Assembly: GCA_964499985.1 (NCBI GenBank)
Contig: CAZCMX010000047.1
Coordinates: 1-15,372, forward strand
Direction: 5' to 3'
Origin: UBA5734 sp964499985
GTDB lineage: Bacteria > Bacillota > Clostridia > Saccharofermentanales > UBA5734
Length of the DNA stretch: 15,372 nucleotides
In this document: positions 1 through 5,928 of the stretch, in pieces
Numbering within the stretch: position 1 is the first letter of the stretch
How the letters are laid out: the number at the start of each line of letters is the position of its first letter
Program-made: the position numbers and the translations under genes
The notes under the pieces: generated by a model
What the model was told of the DNA's origin: nothing
Databases searched by the model: none
Seen by the model: the letters and a program-made list of their open reading frames with translations, nothing else

Positions 1-14
1 CCCCGCGCGCCCTC

Positions 15-43
15 TTGCATGCGCGATTCTTTCATGCTAAAAT
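15..43 (+). promoter_or_regulatory. Putative sigma-A promoter of rpsB-tsf
   Basis: A TTGCAT -35-like hexamer (15-20) lies exactly 17 bases before TAAAAT (38-43). The -10 is preceded by TG at 35-36, giving an extended -10 element (TGnTAAAAT). Transcription would start near base 50, leaving a leader of about 95 bases before rpsB. The -35 matches the consensus at only three of six positions, so the call rests on the -10, the TG extension, the spacing and the location in front of a ribosomal protein operon. Confidence 0.6.
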
Positions 44-64
44 TTCACAGGCTCAAAAAACGCA

Positions 65-117
65 CATGGGACTTGCCCCTGTTGCCAGTTCGAAACGAAA
101 CTGGTTGGCAGCCCATG
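65..117 (+). promoter_or_regulatory. Structured 5' leader of rpsB, candidate S2 autoregulatory RNA
   Basis: Nested helices can be drawn between the putative promoter and the rpsB ribosome binding site. CATGGG (65-70) pairs with CCCATG (112-117), CTG (79-81) with CAG (109-111), and CCAGTT (85-90) with AACTGG (99-104) around an eight-base loop. The outer helix ends about 13 bases before the GGAGG. Bacterial rpsB leaders are known in several phyla to bind S2 and repress their own translation; that role is inferred here from position and folding only. Confidence 0.5.
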
Positions 118-143
118 GTGGAAAAAACAGGAGGAACCTTATC

Positions 144-887
144 ATGGCCGTTATTTCAATGAAGCAACTGCTCGAAGCCGGTGTCCATTTTGGTCACCAG
201 ACCCGCCGCTGGAATCCGAAGATGGCAGAGTACATCTACACGGAACGCAATGGCATCTACATCATCGACCTGCAGAAGACCGTCCGCAAGGCTGATGAAG
301 CCTACATGTTCATCCGCCAGGTCTCGATGAACGGCGGCAATGTGCTCTTCGTCGGTACGAAGAAGCAGGCTCAGGACTCGATCCGTGAAGAAGCCGAACG
401 CTGCGGCATGTTCTTCATCAACAACCGCTGGCTCGGTGGCACCCTGACCAACTACACCACGATCAAGAAGCGCATCAATCGTCTGGCTGAGCTGACCAAC
501 ATGCAGGACAATGGCACTTTTGATGTCCTGCCCAAAAAGGAAGTCGCCAAGCTCAAGCTCGAGATGGAAAAGCTCGAGAAGAACCTCGGCGGGATCAAGA
601 CCATGCCTGGTCTGCCGGCCTGCATGTTCGTCGTTGACCCCAAGAAGGAACATATCGCCGTCATGGAAGCCCGCCGCCTGGGTATCCCGATCGTCGGCAT
701 CGTTGACACCAACTGCGATCCGGAAGAAGTCGATTACGTCATCCCGGGTAACGACGATGCCATCCGCGCCGTCAAGCTGATCGCTGGCCGCATGGCTGAT
801 GCTGTCATCGAAGGCCGCCAGGGTGAGCAGCTCGCTGCTGAGCAGGCTGAAGTCACCGCTGACGAAACCGCCAAGATCGAAGAATAA
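144..887 (+). CDS. rpsB: 30S ribosomal protein S2
   Basis: Ribosomal protein uS2, a component of the small subunit that joins late in assembly and is needed for S1 binding or function in many bacteria. The 247-residue product matches the family along its whole length: it opens MAVISMKQLLEAGVHFGHQT, then has RRWNPKM, YIIDLQKT, VLFVGTKKQA, NNRWLGGTLTN, PGLPACMFVVDP, EARRLGIPIVGIVDTNCDP and VDYVIPGNDDA, ending in a glutamate- and alanine-rich tail. The frame stays open upstream to base 15, but the ATG at 144 is the true start: an AGGAGG-like site (about 130-136) sits at the right distance, and S2 homology begins there. It is first in the transcript, 29 bases before tsf, as in most bacteria. The upstream leader suggests autoregulation. 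Confidence 0.98.
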   Translation: MAVISMKQLLEAGVHFGHQTRRWNPKMAEYIYTERNGIYIIDLQKTVRKADEAYMFIRQVSMNGGNVLFVGTKKQAQDSIREEAERCGMFFINNRWLGGTLTNYTTIKKRINRLAELTNMQDNGTFDVLPKKEVAKLKLEMEKLEKNLGGIKTMPGLPACMFVVDPKKEHIAVMEARRLGIPIVGIVDTNCDPEEVDYVIPGNDDAIRAVKLIAGRMADAVIEGRQGEQLAAEQAEVTADETAKIEE

Positions 888-916
888 TCAAACGCTTAAA
901 ATAGGGAGGAACCCCC

Positions 917-1564
917 ATGGCTATCACCACTGACATGATCAAGACCCTGCGCGAGAAAACTGGTTCCGGCATGATGGACTGCAAAAAGGCCCTGACCGAA
1001 ACCAATGGCGACATGGACAAGGCCGTTGCCTGGCTGCGCGAAAAGGGCATTGCCTCTGCTGACAAGAAAGCATCCCGCGTTGCCGCCGAAGGCATCGTTG
1101 ACGCCTATATCCATGCCGAAGGCCGCATCGGCGTCCTGATCGAAGTCAATATCGAGACCGACTTTGCCGCCAAGAACGAAGATTTCCGCCGCATGGTCCG
1201 TGACCTCGGCATGCAGGTTGCCGCGATGAACCCCCGCTGGGTCTCCAAAGAGGAAGTCCCGGCTGAGGAGCTCGAAAAAGAGAAGACCATCATCCGGAAC
1301 AAGGCCCTCAATGAAGGCAAGCCGGAAAAAATCCTCGACCGCATCGTCGAAGGCAGCCTCAATAAGTTCTTCGAAGAAAACTGCCTCCTGGAAATGGCCT
1401 ATGTCAAGGATGATTCCAAGAAGATCTCCCAGCTGGTCAAGGAAATGATCGCCAAGATCGGCGAAAACATCACGGTCCGCCGTTTTGTCCGCTTCGAACT
1501 GGGTGAAGGCATCCAGAAAAAAGAAGAGAACTTTGCCGATGAGGTCATGAAACAGATCAAGTAA
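917..1564 (+). CDS. tsf: Elongation factor Ts
   Basis: Guanine nucleotide exchange factor that releases GDP from EF-Tu so it can reload with GTP during translation. The 215-residue protein has the N-terminal UBA-like helical domain (about 1-45; VKxLREKTGSGMMDCKKAL pattern) that contacts EF-Tu. The conserved exchange motif follows at 81-87 (TDFAAKN, usually TDFVAxN). It is shorter than the roughly 280-residue proteobacterial form and resembles the compact EF-Ts of many Gram-positive and thermophilic bacteria, with a reduced core and a C-terminal EFxxEV-like helix (NFADEVMKQIK). GGGAGGA (904-910) precedes the ATG. It is co-transcribed with rpsB and followed at once by an intrinsic terminator. 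Confidence 0.98.
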   Translation: MAITTDMIKTLREKTGSGMMDCKKALTETNGDMDKAVAWLREKGIASADKKASRVAAEGIVDAYIHAEGRIGVLIEVNIETDFAAKNEDFRRMVRDLGMQVAAMNPRWVSKEEVPAEELEKEKTIIRNKALNEGKPEKILDRIVEGSLNKFFEENCLLEMAYVKDDSKKISQLVKEMIAKIGENITVRRFVRFELGEGIQKKEENFADEVMKQIK

Positions 1565-1586
1565 GATCGTCACCGATCGAAAAATG

Positions 1587-1614
1587 AGGGACATGCCATG
1601 CATGTCCCTTTTTT
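1587..1614 (+). terminator. Strong Rho-independent terminator after tsf
   Basis: GGGACATG (1588-1595) pairs perfectly with CATGTCCC (1601-1608) around the five-base loop CCATG. An A-T pair (1587/1609) closes the base, and six T residues (1609-1614) follow directly. This is a textbook intrinsic terminator ending the rpsB-tsf transcript. A small GATCG/CGATC hairpin (1565-1578) lies just upstream. Only 19 bases separate the T-tract from the pyrH ATG, so pyrH must be reached by read-through or from a promoter inside tsf. Confidence 0.9.
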
Positions 1615-1619
1615 CACAC

Positions 1620-1627
1620 AAAGGAGG
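1620..1627 (+). promoter_or_regulatory. pyrH ribosome binding site that decides the start
   Basis: AAAGGAGG sits six bases before the ATG at 1634 and is a near-perfect anti-16S match. An in-frame ATG at 1598 would add 12 residues, but it lies in the loop of the tsf terminator and has no Shine-Dalgarno sequence, so 1634 is the start. Confidence 0.85.
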
Positions 1628-1633
1628 CGTCCC

Positions 1634-2338
1634 ATGTCTGCAATCTACAAACGAATTCTGCTCAAAGTCAGTGGCGAATCCCTGGCCGGTGGCAAGGGGA
1701 TGGGTCTGGACAACGATACCCTGCATCGCCTGGGCAAGACCATCCGCGACCTGATGGGCCTTGGTGTCCAAGTGGGCATTGTGGTCGGCGGTGGCAATTT
1801 CTGGCGCGGCCGCAGCAGCGAAGGTATGGACCGGGTCACGGCAGACCATATGGGCATGCTGGCCACGGCAATGAATGCGCTGGCCCTGTCGGATGCGCTG
1901 GAACAGGCGGGTGCTGTCACCCGGGTGATCAGTGCGATCGAAATGCGCCAGTTTGCTGAGCCCTATATCCGCAAAAGGGCGGTCCGCCATCTCGAAAAGG
2001 GCCGGGTGGTCATTTTCGCCTGTGGCACCGGCAATCCGTTCTTTTCGACCGATACGGCTGCGGCCTTGCGGGCTACCGAAATTGATGCCGATATCATTTT
2101 CAAGGCGACCAATGTCGATGGCGTCTATGACAAGGACCCCCGCAAGCATGCCGATGCGGTCCGCTATGACTCGGTCAGCCATGATGAAGTCCTGCGCCTG
2201 AACCTCGGTGTCATGGATGCCACCGCGGCCGCGCTGTGCCGCGACAACCATGTCTCGATTGCGGTTTTCTCGATCGAAGAACCGGAAAATATCCTGCGTC
2301 TGGCCCAGGGCGAGAAAGTCGGCACAATCGTCGGTTGA
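1634..2338 (+). CDS. pyrH: UMP kinase (uridylate kinase)
   Basis: Phosphorylates UMP to UDP with ATP, the committed step from UMP to all other pyrimidine nucleotides. It belongs to the bacterial amino-acid-kinase-fold hexamers, unrelated to eukaryotic UMP-CMP kinases. In the 234-residue protein KVSGESL (11-17) is the phosphate-binding start, GGGNFWRG (52-59) and the DHMGML region (71-76) bind UMP, GTGNPFFSTDTAA (131-143) is the phosphate loop, and KATNVDGVYDKDP (157-169) is the family signature near the ATP site. Length is typical (about 235-240). It lies in the near-universal rpsB-tsf-pyrH-frr order but is cut off from tsf by a terminator. Family members are allosterically controlled by GTP and UTP; the sequence here does not show this directly. 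Confidence 0.98.
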   Translation: MSAIYKRILLKVSGESLAGGKGMGLDNDTLHRLGKTIRDLMGLGVQVGIVVGGGNFWRGRSSEGMDRVTADHMGMLATAMNALALSDALEQAGAVTRVISAIEMRQFAEPYIRKRAVRHLEKGRVVIFACGTGNPFFSTDTAAALRATEIDADIIFKATNVDGVYDKDPRKHADAVRYDSVSHDEVLRLNLGVMDATAAALCRDNHVSIAVFSIEEPENILRLAQGEKVGTIVG

Positions 2339-2339
2339 A

Positions 2340-2369
2340 TTGCACCAGTCGGTTGCGTTAGGCTATAAT
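2340..2369 (+). promoter_or_regulatory. Putative promoter of frr
   Basis: A perfect TATAAT (2364-2369) in the pyrH-frr gap is preceded by TTGCAC (2340-2345) with an 18-base spacer. A start near 2376 would give a leader of about 25 bases that includes the frr ribosome binding site. The exact -10 match in an otherwise GC-rich sequence makes it convincing, although the -35 is imperfect. Confidence 0.65.
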
Positions 2370-2386
2370 AGACCTGATCATTCAAC

Positions 2387-2394
2387 GGAGGTGA
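2387..2394 (+). promoter_or_regulatory. frr ribosome binding site
   Basis: GGAGGTGA is an uninterrupted eight-base complement of the 16S rRNA 3' end, five bases before the ATG at 2400. It is one of the strongest sites in the window and fixes the frr start against the open frame that continues upstream into pyrH. Confidence 0.85.
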
Positions 2395-2399
2395 CGTTT

Positions 2400-2972
2400 A
2401 TGTCGCAGATTGTTTTGACCAAAGAGACCTATGCCCTTTATGAGGACCACATGAAAAAAACGCTCCACGTCCTGACGGAGGAGTTCAATACGATCCGGGC
2501 TGGCCGGGCCAATCCCAAGGTTCTCGACCGGATTGCCATCGAATATTATGGTGTCCAGACCCCGATTCAACAGGTTGCCAATATCCAGGTGCCGGAGCCG
2601 CGCATGATTTCCATCACGCCCTGGGATCCGACCTCGCTCAAGGCCATCGAGAAGGCCATCCAGGCCTCGGACCTGGGAATCAATCCCAACAATGACGGCA
2701 AGTCCCTGCGTCTGGTGTTCCCGCCGCTGACTGAGGAGCGCCGCAAGGATCTGGTCAAGCAGGTCAACAAGTACGCCGAGGAAGCCAAGATCGCCATCCG
2801 CAATATCCGTCGCGATGGGATCGACAAGTTCCGCCATCACCTCAAGAACAAGGAATTGACTGAGGATGGCATGGCTGAGGTGGAGACCAACCTGCAGAAA
2901 CTGACGGACAAATACATTGCCGAGATCGACAAGGTGGTTGCCGCCAAGGAAAAGGACCTGATGGAAGTCTGA
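2400..2972 (+). CDS. frr: Ribosome recycling factor
   Basis: Works with EF-G to split post-termination ribosomes from mRNA. The 190-residue product has the usual length and two-domain L shape. Domain I is a three-helix bundle formed by the N-terminal helix (about 1-30, with the conserved RAGRANPKVLDRI just after) and the long C-terminal helices (LTEERRKDLVKQ, AKIAIRNIRRD, LTDKYIAEIDKVVAAKEKDLMEV). Domain II is the beta part between (about 31-104, YYGVQTPIQQVANI, ARMISITPWD-like segment, LRLVFPP). The chosen ATG follows GGAGGTGA and matches where family homology begins. It probably has its own promoter in the pyrH-frr gap and is followed by a terminator-like hairpin, so it may be made partly as a single-gene transcript. 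Confidence 0.98.
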   Translation: MSQIVLTKETYALYEDHMKKTLHVLTEEFNTIRAGRANPKVLDRIAIEYYGVQTPIQQVANIQVPEPRMISITPWDPTSLKAIEKAIQASDLGINPNNDGKSLRLVFPPLTEERRKDLVKQVNKYAEEAKIAIRNIRRDGIDKFRHHLKNKELTEDGMAEVETNLQKLTDKYIAEIDKVVAAKEKDLMEV

Positions 2973-3003
2973 CCGGTTTTCATGGCCGATCTGCCTGCCG
3001 CTG

Positions 3004-3034
3004 ACCGGGTGCTCGCACACCCGGTTTGTTGTTT
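3004..3034 (+). terminator. Possible Rho-independent terminator after frr
   Basis: ACCGGGTG (3004-3011) pairs perfectly with CACCCGGT (3018-3025) around the six-base loop CTCGCA. The tail TTGTTGTTTG follows directly. The stem is strong and GC-rich, but the tail is broken by G residues, so termination may be partial. It would separate frr from the uppS-to-priA block. Confidence 0.55.
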
Positions 3035-3046
3035 GAAAGGATTTCC

Positions 3047-3844
3047 ATGCGATTTCCCTGGTATTCCCTGGCCAGTCTGTGGAGTGGCCGCAAGCGCAAT
3101 CCGAAGCCAGCTGGTTTGCCGCCAGAAAGCCATGATCTCAAGATTCCCCGTCATCTGGCCGTGATCATGGATGGCAATGGCCGCTGGGCCCGTCAGCGTG
3201 GCTTGCCGCGCCAGGCTGGCCACCGGGCCGGGGCTGAGAATCTCAAGGCCTTGTGCCGGATGTGTGGCCGGCGCGGGATCGAGTACTTGACCGTTTATGC
3301 GTTTTCAACCGAAAACTGGAGCCGGCCAGATGACGAAGTCCATGCCTTGATGAATTTATTCGTCGAGTTTTTCCGCAAATATGACGCCGAACTGGCGGCG
3401 GAGGGGATCCGGGTCCGCTTTTCCGGTGATCTTGCCGCTTTGCCGCAGCATATCCAGGCGATCATTGCGGAAAACGAAGCCCATTCCGAAGGCCGGGACA
3501 AGATGCAGCTGATTGTGGCCATCAATTATGGCGGCCGGCGTGAGATACTCCAGGCCTGCCGCAAATTGGCTGCATTGGCGGCATCCGGGGCCATGGACCC
3601 GGCCCAGATCGAGGAAACCGATATCCAGCAGGCCTTATACCTGCCGGATGTTCCCGATCCGGACCTGATCATCCGGCCGAGCGGTGAAATGCGCCTGTCC
3701 AATTTTCTGCTCTGGCAATGTGCCTATGCCGAATTCTGGTATTCCGATGTCCTGTGGCCTGATTTTGCCGAAACGCATCTGGAGCAGGCGCTCCTGGCTT
3801 TCACGGAGCGGGACCGCCGCTTTGGAGGAGTGAAACCACAATGA
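3047..3844 (+). CDS. uppS: Undecaprenyl diphosphate synthase (cis-prenyltransferase)
   Basis: Adds isopentenyl units to farnesyl diphosphate with cis geometry to make the C55 carrier lipid for peptidoglycan and other wall polymers; it acts at the cytosol-membrane face. In the 265-residue protein the catalytic motif HLAVIMDGNGRWA (36-48, Asp42) binds the diphosphate and Mg2+, YLTVYAFSTENWSRP (80-94) and NYGGRREI (160-167) shape the tunnel, and IIRPSGEMRLSNFLLWQ (208-224) with RDRRFGG (255-261) binds isopentenyl diphosphate. Many homologues read RTSGE where this one has RPSGE. The ATG at 3047 follows GAAAGG; a TTG seven codons earlier lies in the terminator tail and is less likely. The stop overlaps the cdsA ATG by four bases, implying translational coupling. 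Confidence 0.96.
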   Translation: MRFPWYSLASLWSGRKRNPKPAGLPPESHDLKIPRHLAVIMDGNGRWARQRGLPRQAGHRAGAENLKALCRMCGRRGIEYLTVYAFSTENWSRPDDEVHALMNLFVEFFRKYDAELAAEGIRVRFSGDLAALPQHIQAIIAENEAHSEGRDKMQLIVAINYGGRREILQACRKLAALAASGAMDPAQIEETDIQQALYLPDVPDPDLIIRPSGEMRLSNFLLWQCAYAEFWYSDVLWPDFAETHLEQALLAFTERDRRFGGVKPQ

Positions 3845-4731
3845 ACCAGCGCATCCTGACTGGAACCTTGTTCGCTCTGGCCGTGGCCGCTTTTGTCATT
3901 CCGGGCTATTGGTGGCCGCTGGTGCCGCTGGTGATGCTGATCCTGGTCGTCTGCCTGTCCAGAAATGAGCTGGACCGGGCGCTGGCCAGCCGCCAGCTTG
4001 GTTTGCCACCGGTCCTGAGCCGGGTGGGTGTCCTTTTATTCCTGTTGCCCTTGCTGACTTTGCTGCCGCAGCTGAAGGCTCTGGTGGCCCCGGTCATCCT
4101 GGGCCAGGTCTGGCTCGGCCTCTTGCTGCTGCTGGCAGGCCAGGTGGCCTTTGCTTCTGTCCTGGCCTTGACCCTCCTGATCCGGAATGGCCCCGGGGCC
4201 TTGCCACGCGTGGTCGCTACCGCGACTGCCACCGCATATCTGGCTTTCCCGTTTGGCACGGCAGTGATTATCCTGATGACCCTCGAGCAGGGCTGGCTCT
4301 GGTTGATCGTAGCCCTGGTCACGCCCTGGCTGTCAGATGTATTTGCTTATTTCACCGGCTATTTCTTTGGCCGGCACAAGATTGTCCCCCAGATCAGTCC
4401 GAAAAAAACGGTCGAAGGCAGTCTGGGCGGCCTGGTCGGTGGCATGGCTGCCCTGGCTTTGGCCTTGCCGCTGATCCAGGGCTTTACCTATGCCAGCTTT
4501 TTTACCCATCCGGTCGACTGGCTGGCGATCACCACCGGCGGCATCATCCTCAGTGTGGCTTCCCAATTGGGCGACTGGCTGGCTTCCGGCATCAAGCGCT
4601 GGTGCGAGGTCAAGGATTTCGGTGCCTATTTGCCCGGCCATGGCGGCACCCTGGACCGCTTTGACAGTGTCTTGTTCACCTTGCCATTCACCCTGCTGCT
4701 GGCCATCTGGGGCCAGCTGGCCGGTCATTGA
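3841..4731 (+). CDS. cdsA: Phosphatidate cytidylyltransferase (CDP-diglyceride synthase)
   Basis: Converts phosphatidic acid and CTP to CDP-diacylglycerol, the precursor of phosphatidylglycerol and cardiolipin, in the cytoplasmic membrane. The 296-residue protein is strongly hydrophobic with about seven or eight membrane segments. The conserved loop DVFAYFTGYFFGRHK (166-180) continues into ISPKKTVEGSLGG. The family signature runs SQLGDWLASGIKR (241-253), KDFGAYLPGHGG (258-269) and DRFDS (272-276), with the metal-binding Asp residues in place. A threonine follows HGG (270) where an aliphatic residue is usual. Its ATG overlaps the uppS stop (ATGA), with GGAGGAG at 3824-3830 inside uppS. The uppS-cdsA pair joins wall-carrier and phospholipid synthesis. 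Confidence 0.96.
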   Translation: MNQRILTGTLFALAVAAFVIPGYWWPLVPLVMLILVVCLSRNELDRALASRQLGLPPVLSRVGVLLFLLPLLTLLPQLKALVAPVILGQVWLGLLLLLAGQVAFASVLALTLLIRNGPGALPRVVATATATAYLAFPFGTAVIILMTLEQGWLWLIVALVTPWLSDVFAYFTGYFFGRHKIVPQISPKKTVEGSLGGLVGGMAALALALPLIQGFTYASFFTHPVDWLAITTGGIILSVASQLGDWLASGIKRWCEVKDFGAYLPGHGGTLDRFDSVLFTLPFTLLLAIWGQLAGH

Positions 4732-4748
4732 ATTTACTGGAGTATAGC

Positions 4749-5912
4749 ATGCCACAGACCATTGCCCTGCTCGGATCGACGGGCTCGATTGGCACCCAGA
4801 CTCTCGAAGTCTGCCGCCATCTCGGGCTGCGTGTTCTGGCCCTGACCTGCGGGCGCCGCCTCGACCTTCTCGAACAGCAGATCCATGATTTTCGTCCGGA
4901 CCTGGTTTCCGTTGCCGAGGCCAGGGATGCCCAGATGCTCAGGCAACGCCTGGCCAGCCAATATCCCGGCCTGCAGATCCTGCATGGCCGCGAAGGCAAC
5001 CTGGCTGCTGCAACCCTGCCTGGTGTTTCGACCGTCGTGGCAGCCATGGTCGGGGTCGCCGGACTCGAGCCGGTTCTGGCCGCCGCCCAGGCTGGCAAAA
5101 CCATCGCCCTGGCCAATAAAGAAACCCTCGTCGCTGGCGGAGCCCTGGTCATGCCGCTGCTGCCAAAGACCGGCGCCCGGCTCTATCCGGTCGACAGTGA
5201 GCATTCCGCGATCTGGCAATGCCTGGCTGCCGCACCCCCCGATAGCCTGTCCCGGATTTTCCTGACCGCCAGTGGCGGGCCCTTTCGCGGCAAAACTCGC
5301 CCGGAGCTGGCCGGTGTCACCGTGGAACAGGCATTGCGCCATCCAACCTGGGCCATGGGTGGTAAAATCACGATCGATTCGGCAACGCTGATGAATAAGG
5401 GTCTGGAAGTCATTGAAGCCAGCTGGCTGTTTGACTGCCCGGTCGACCGCATCGAGGTCGTGGTCCATCCCCAGAGCATCATCCATTCGATGGTCGAATT
5501 CAAAGACGGCTCAGTCCTGGCCCAGATGGGCTTTCCCGACATGAAACTGCCGATTCAGCTGGCCCTGACCTGGCCGGACCGCTTGCCCAGCCTGGAGCCG
5601 CGCTACAATCCCTTTGACCCGCGGACGACCAGCCTGACCTTTGCAGCTCCGGATACGGACACGTTCCGCCTGCTCGAGCTGGCCTATGTGGCAGCCCGCA
5701 AGGGCGGCACCCTGCCTGCTGTCCTGAATACGGCCAATGAGGCCGCGGTGGAGCTGTTCCTGGCCGGCCGGATTGGTTTCCTCGATATTGCCAGTCGTGT
5801 GGAACGCTGCCTGGAACAGCATGAACGCTCTGACTGGCAGCAGGAATTTGATTTTGCTGCCCTGATGGAGCTGGACCGCTGGGCCAGGCAGCAAGTGTCC
5901 ACCGGCACCTGA
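4749..5912 (+). CDS. dxr: 1-deoxy-D-xylulose-5-phosphate reductoisomerase
   Basis: Converts DXP to 2-C-methyl-D-erythritol 4-phosphate with NADPH, the first committed step of the MEP isoprenoid pathway and the target of fosmidomycin. In the 387-residue protein GSTGSIGTQTLEV (9-21) is the NADPH-binding fold, LANKETLV (121-128) follows, and PVDSEHSAIWQ (147-157) supplies metal ligands Asp149 and Glu151. TASGGPFR (173-180) and HPTWAMGGKITIDSATLMNK (198-217) bind substrate, and Glu220 in NKGLE is the third metal ligand. The C-terminal helical domain contains NTANEAAVELFL. The frame opens at a TTG (4728) overlapping the cdsA stop, but TGGAG (4738-4742) before the ATG at 4749 and the family start support 4749. 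With ispG it shows that the organism uses the MEP route. Confidence 0.98.
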   Translation: MPQTIALLGSTGSIGTQTLEVCRHLGLRVLALTCGRRLDLLEQQIHDFRPDLVSVAEARDAQMLRQRLASQYPGLQILHGREGNLAAATLPGVSTVVAAMVGVAGLEPVLAAAQAGKTIALANKETLVAGGALVMPLLPKTGARLYPVDSEHSAIWQCLAAAPPDSLSRIFLTASGGPFRGKTRPELAGVTVEQALRHPTWAMGGKITIDSATLMNKGLEVIEASWLFDCPVDRIEVVVHPQSIIHSMVEFKDGSVLAQMGFPDMKLPIQLALTWPDRLPSLEPRYNPFDPRTTSLTFAAPDTDTFRLLELAYVAARKGGTLPAVLNTANEAAVELFLAGRIGFLDIASRVERCLEQHERSDWQQEFDFAALMELDRWARQQVSTGT

Positions 5913-5928
5913 TTCAAGGAGTTTTCCC

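Noticed and set aside
15..143. N-terminal extension of rpsB by 43 codons
   Set aside because: S2 homology starts at the ATG at 144, which has a good ribosome binding site; the upstream codons overlap the putative promoter and structured leader.
896..2251. - strand open frame of 451 codons opposite tsf and pyrH
   Set aside because: It lies antisense to two clearly conserved genes, shows no recognisable domain, and is a typical GC-rich shadow frame.
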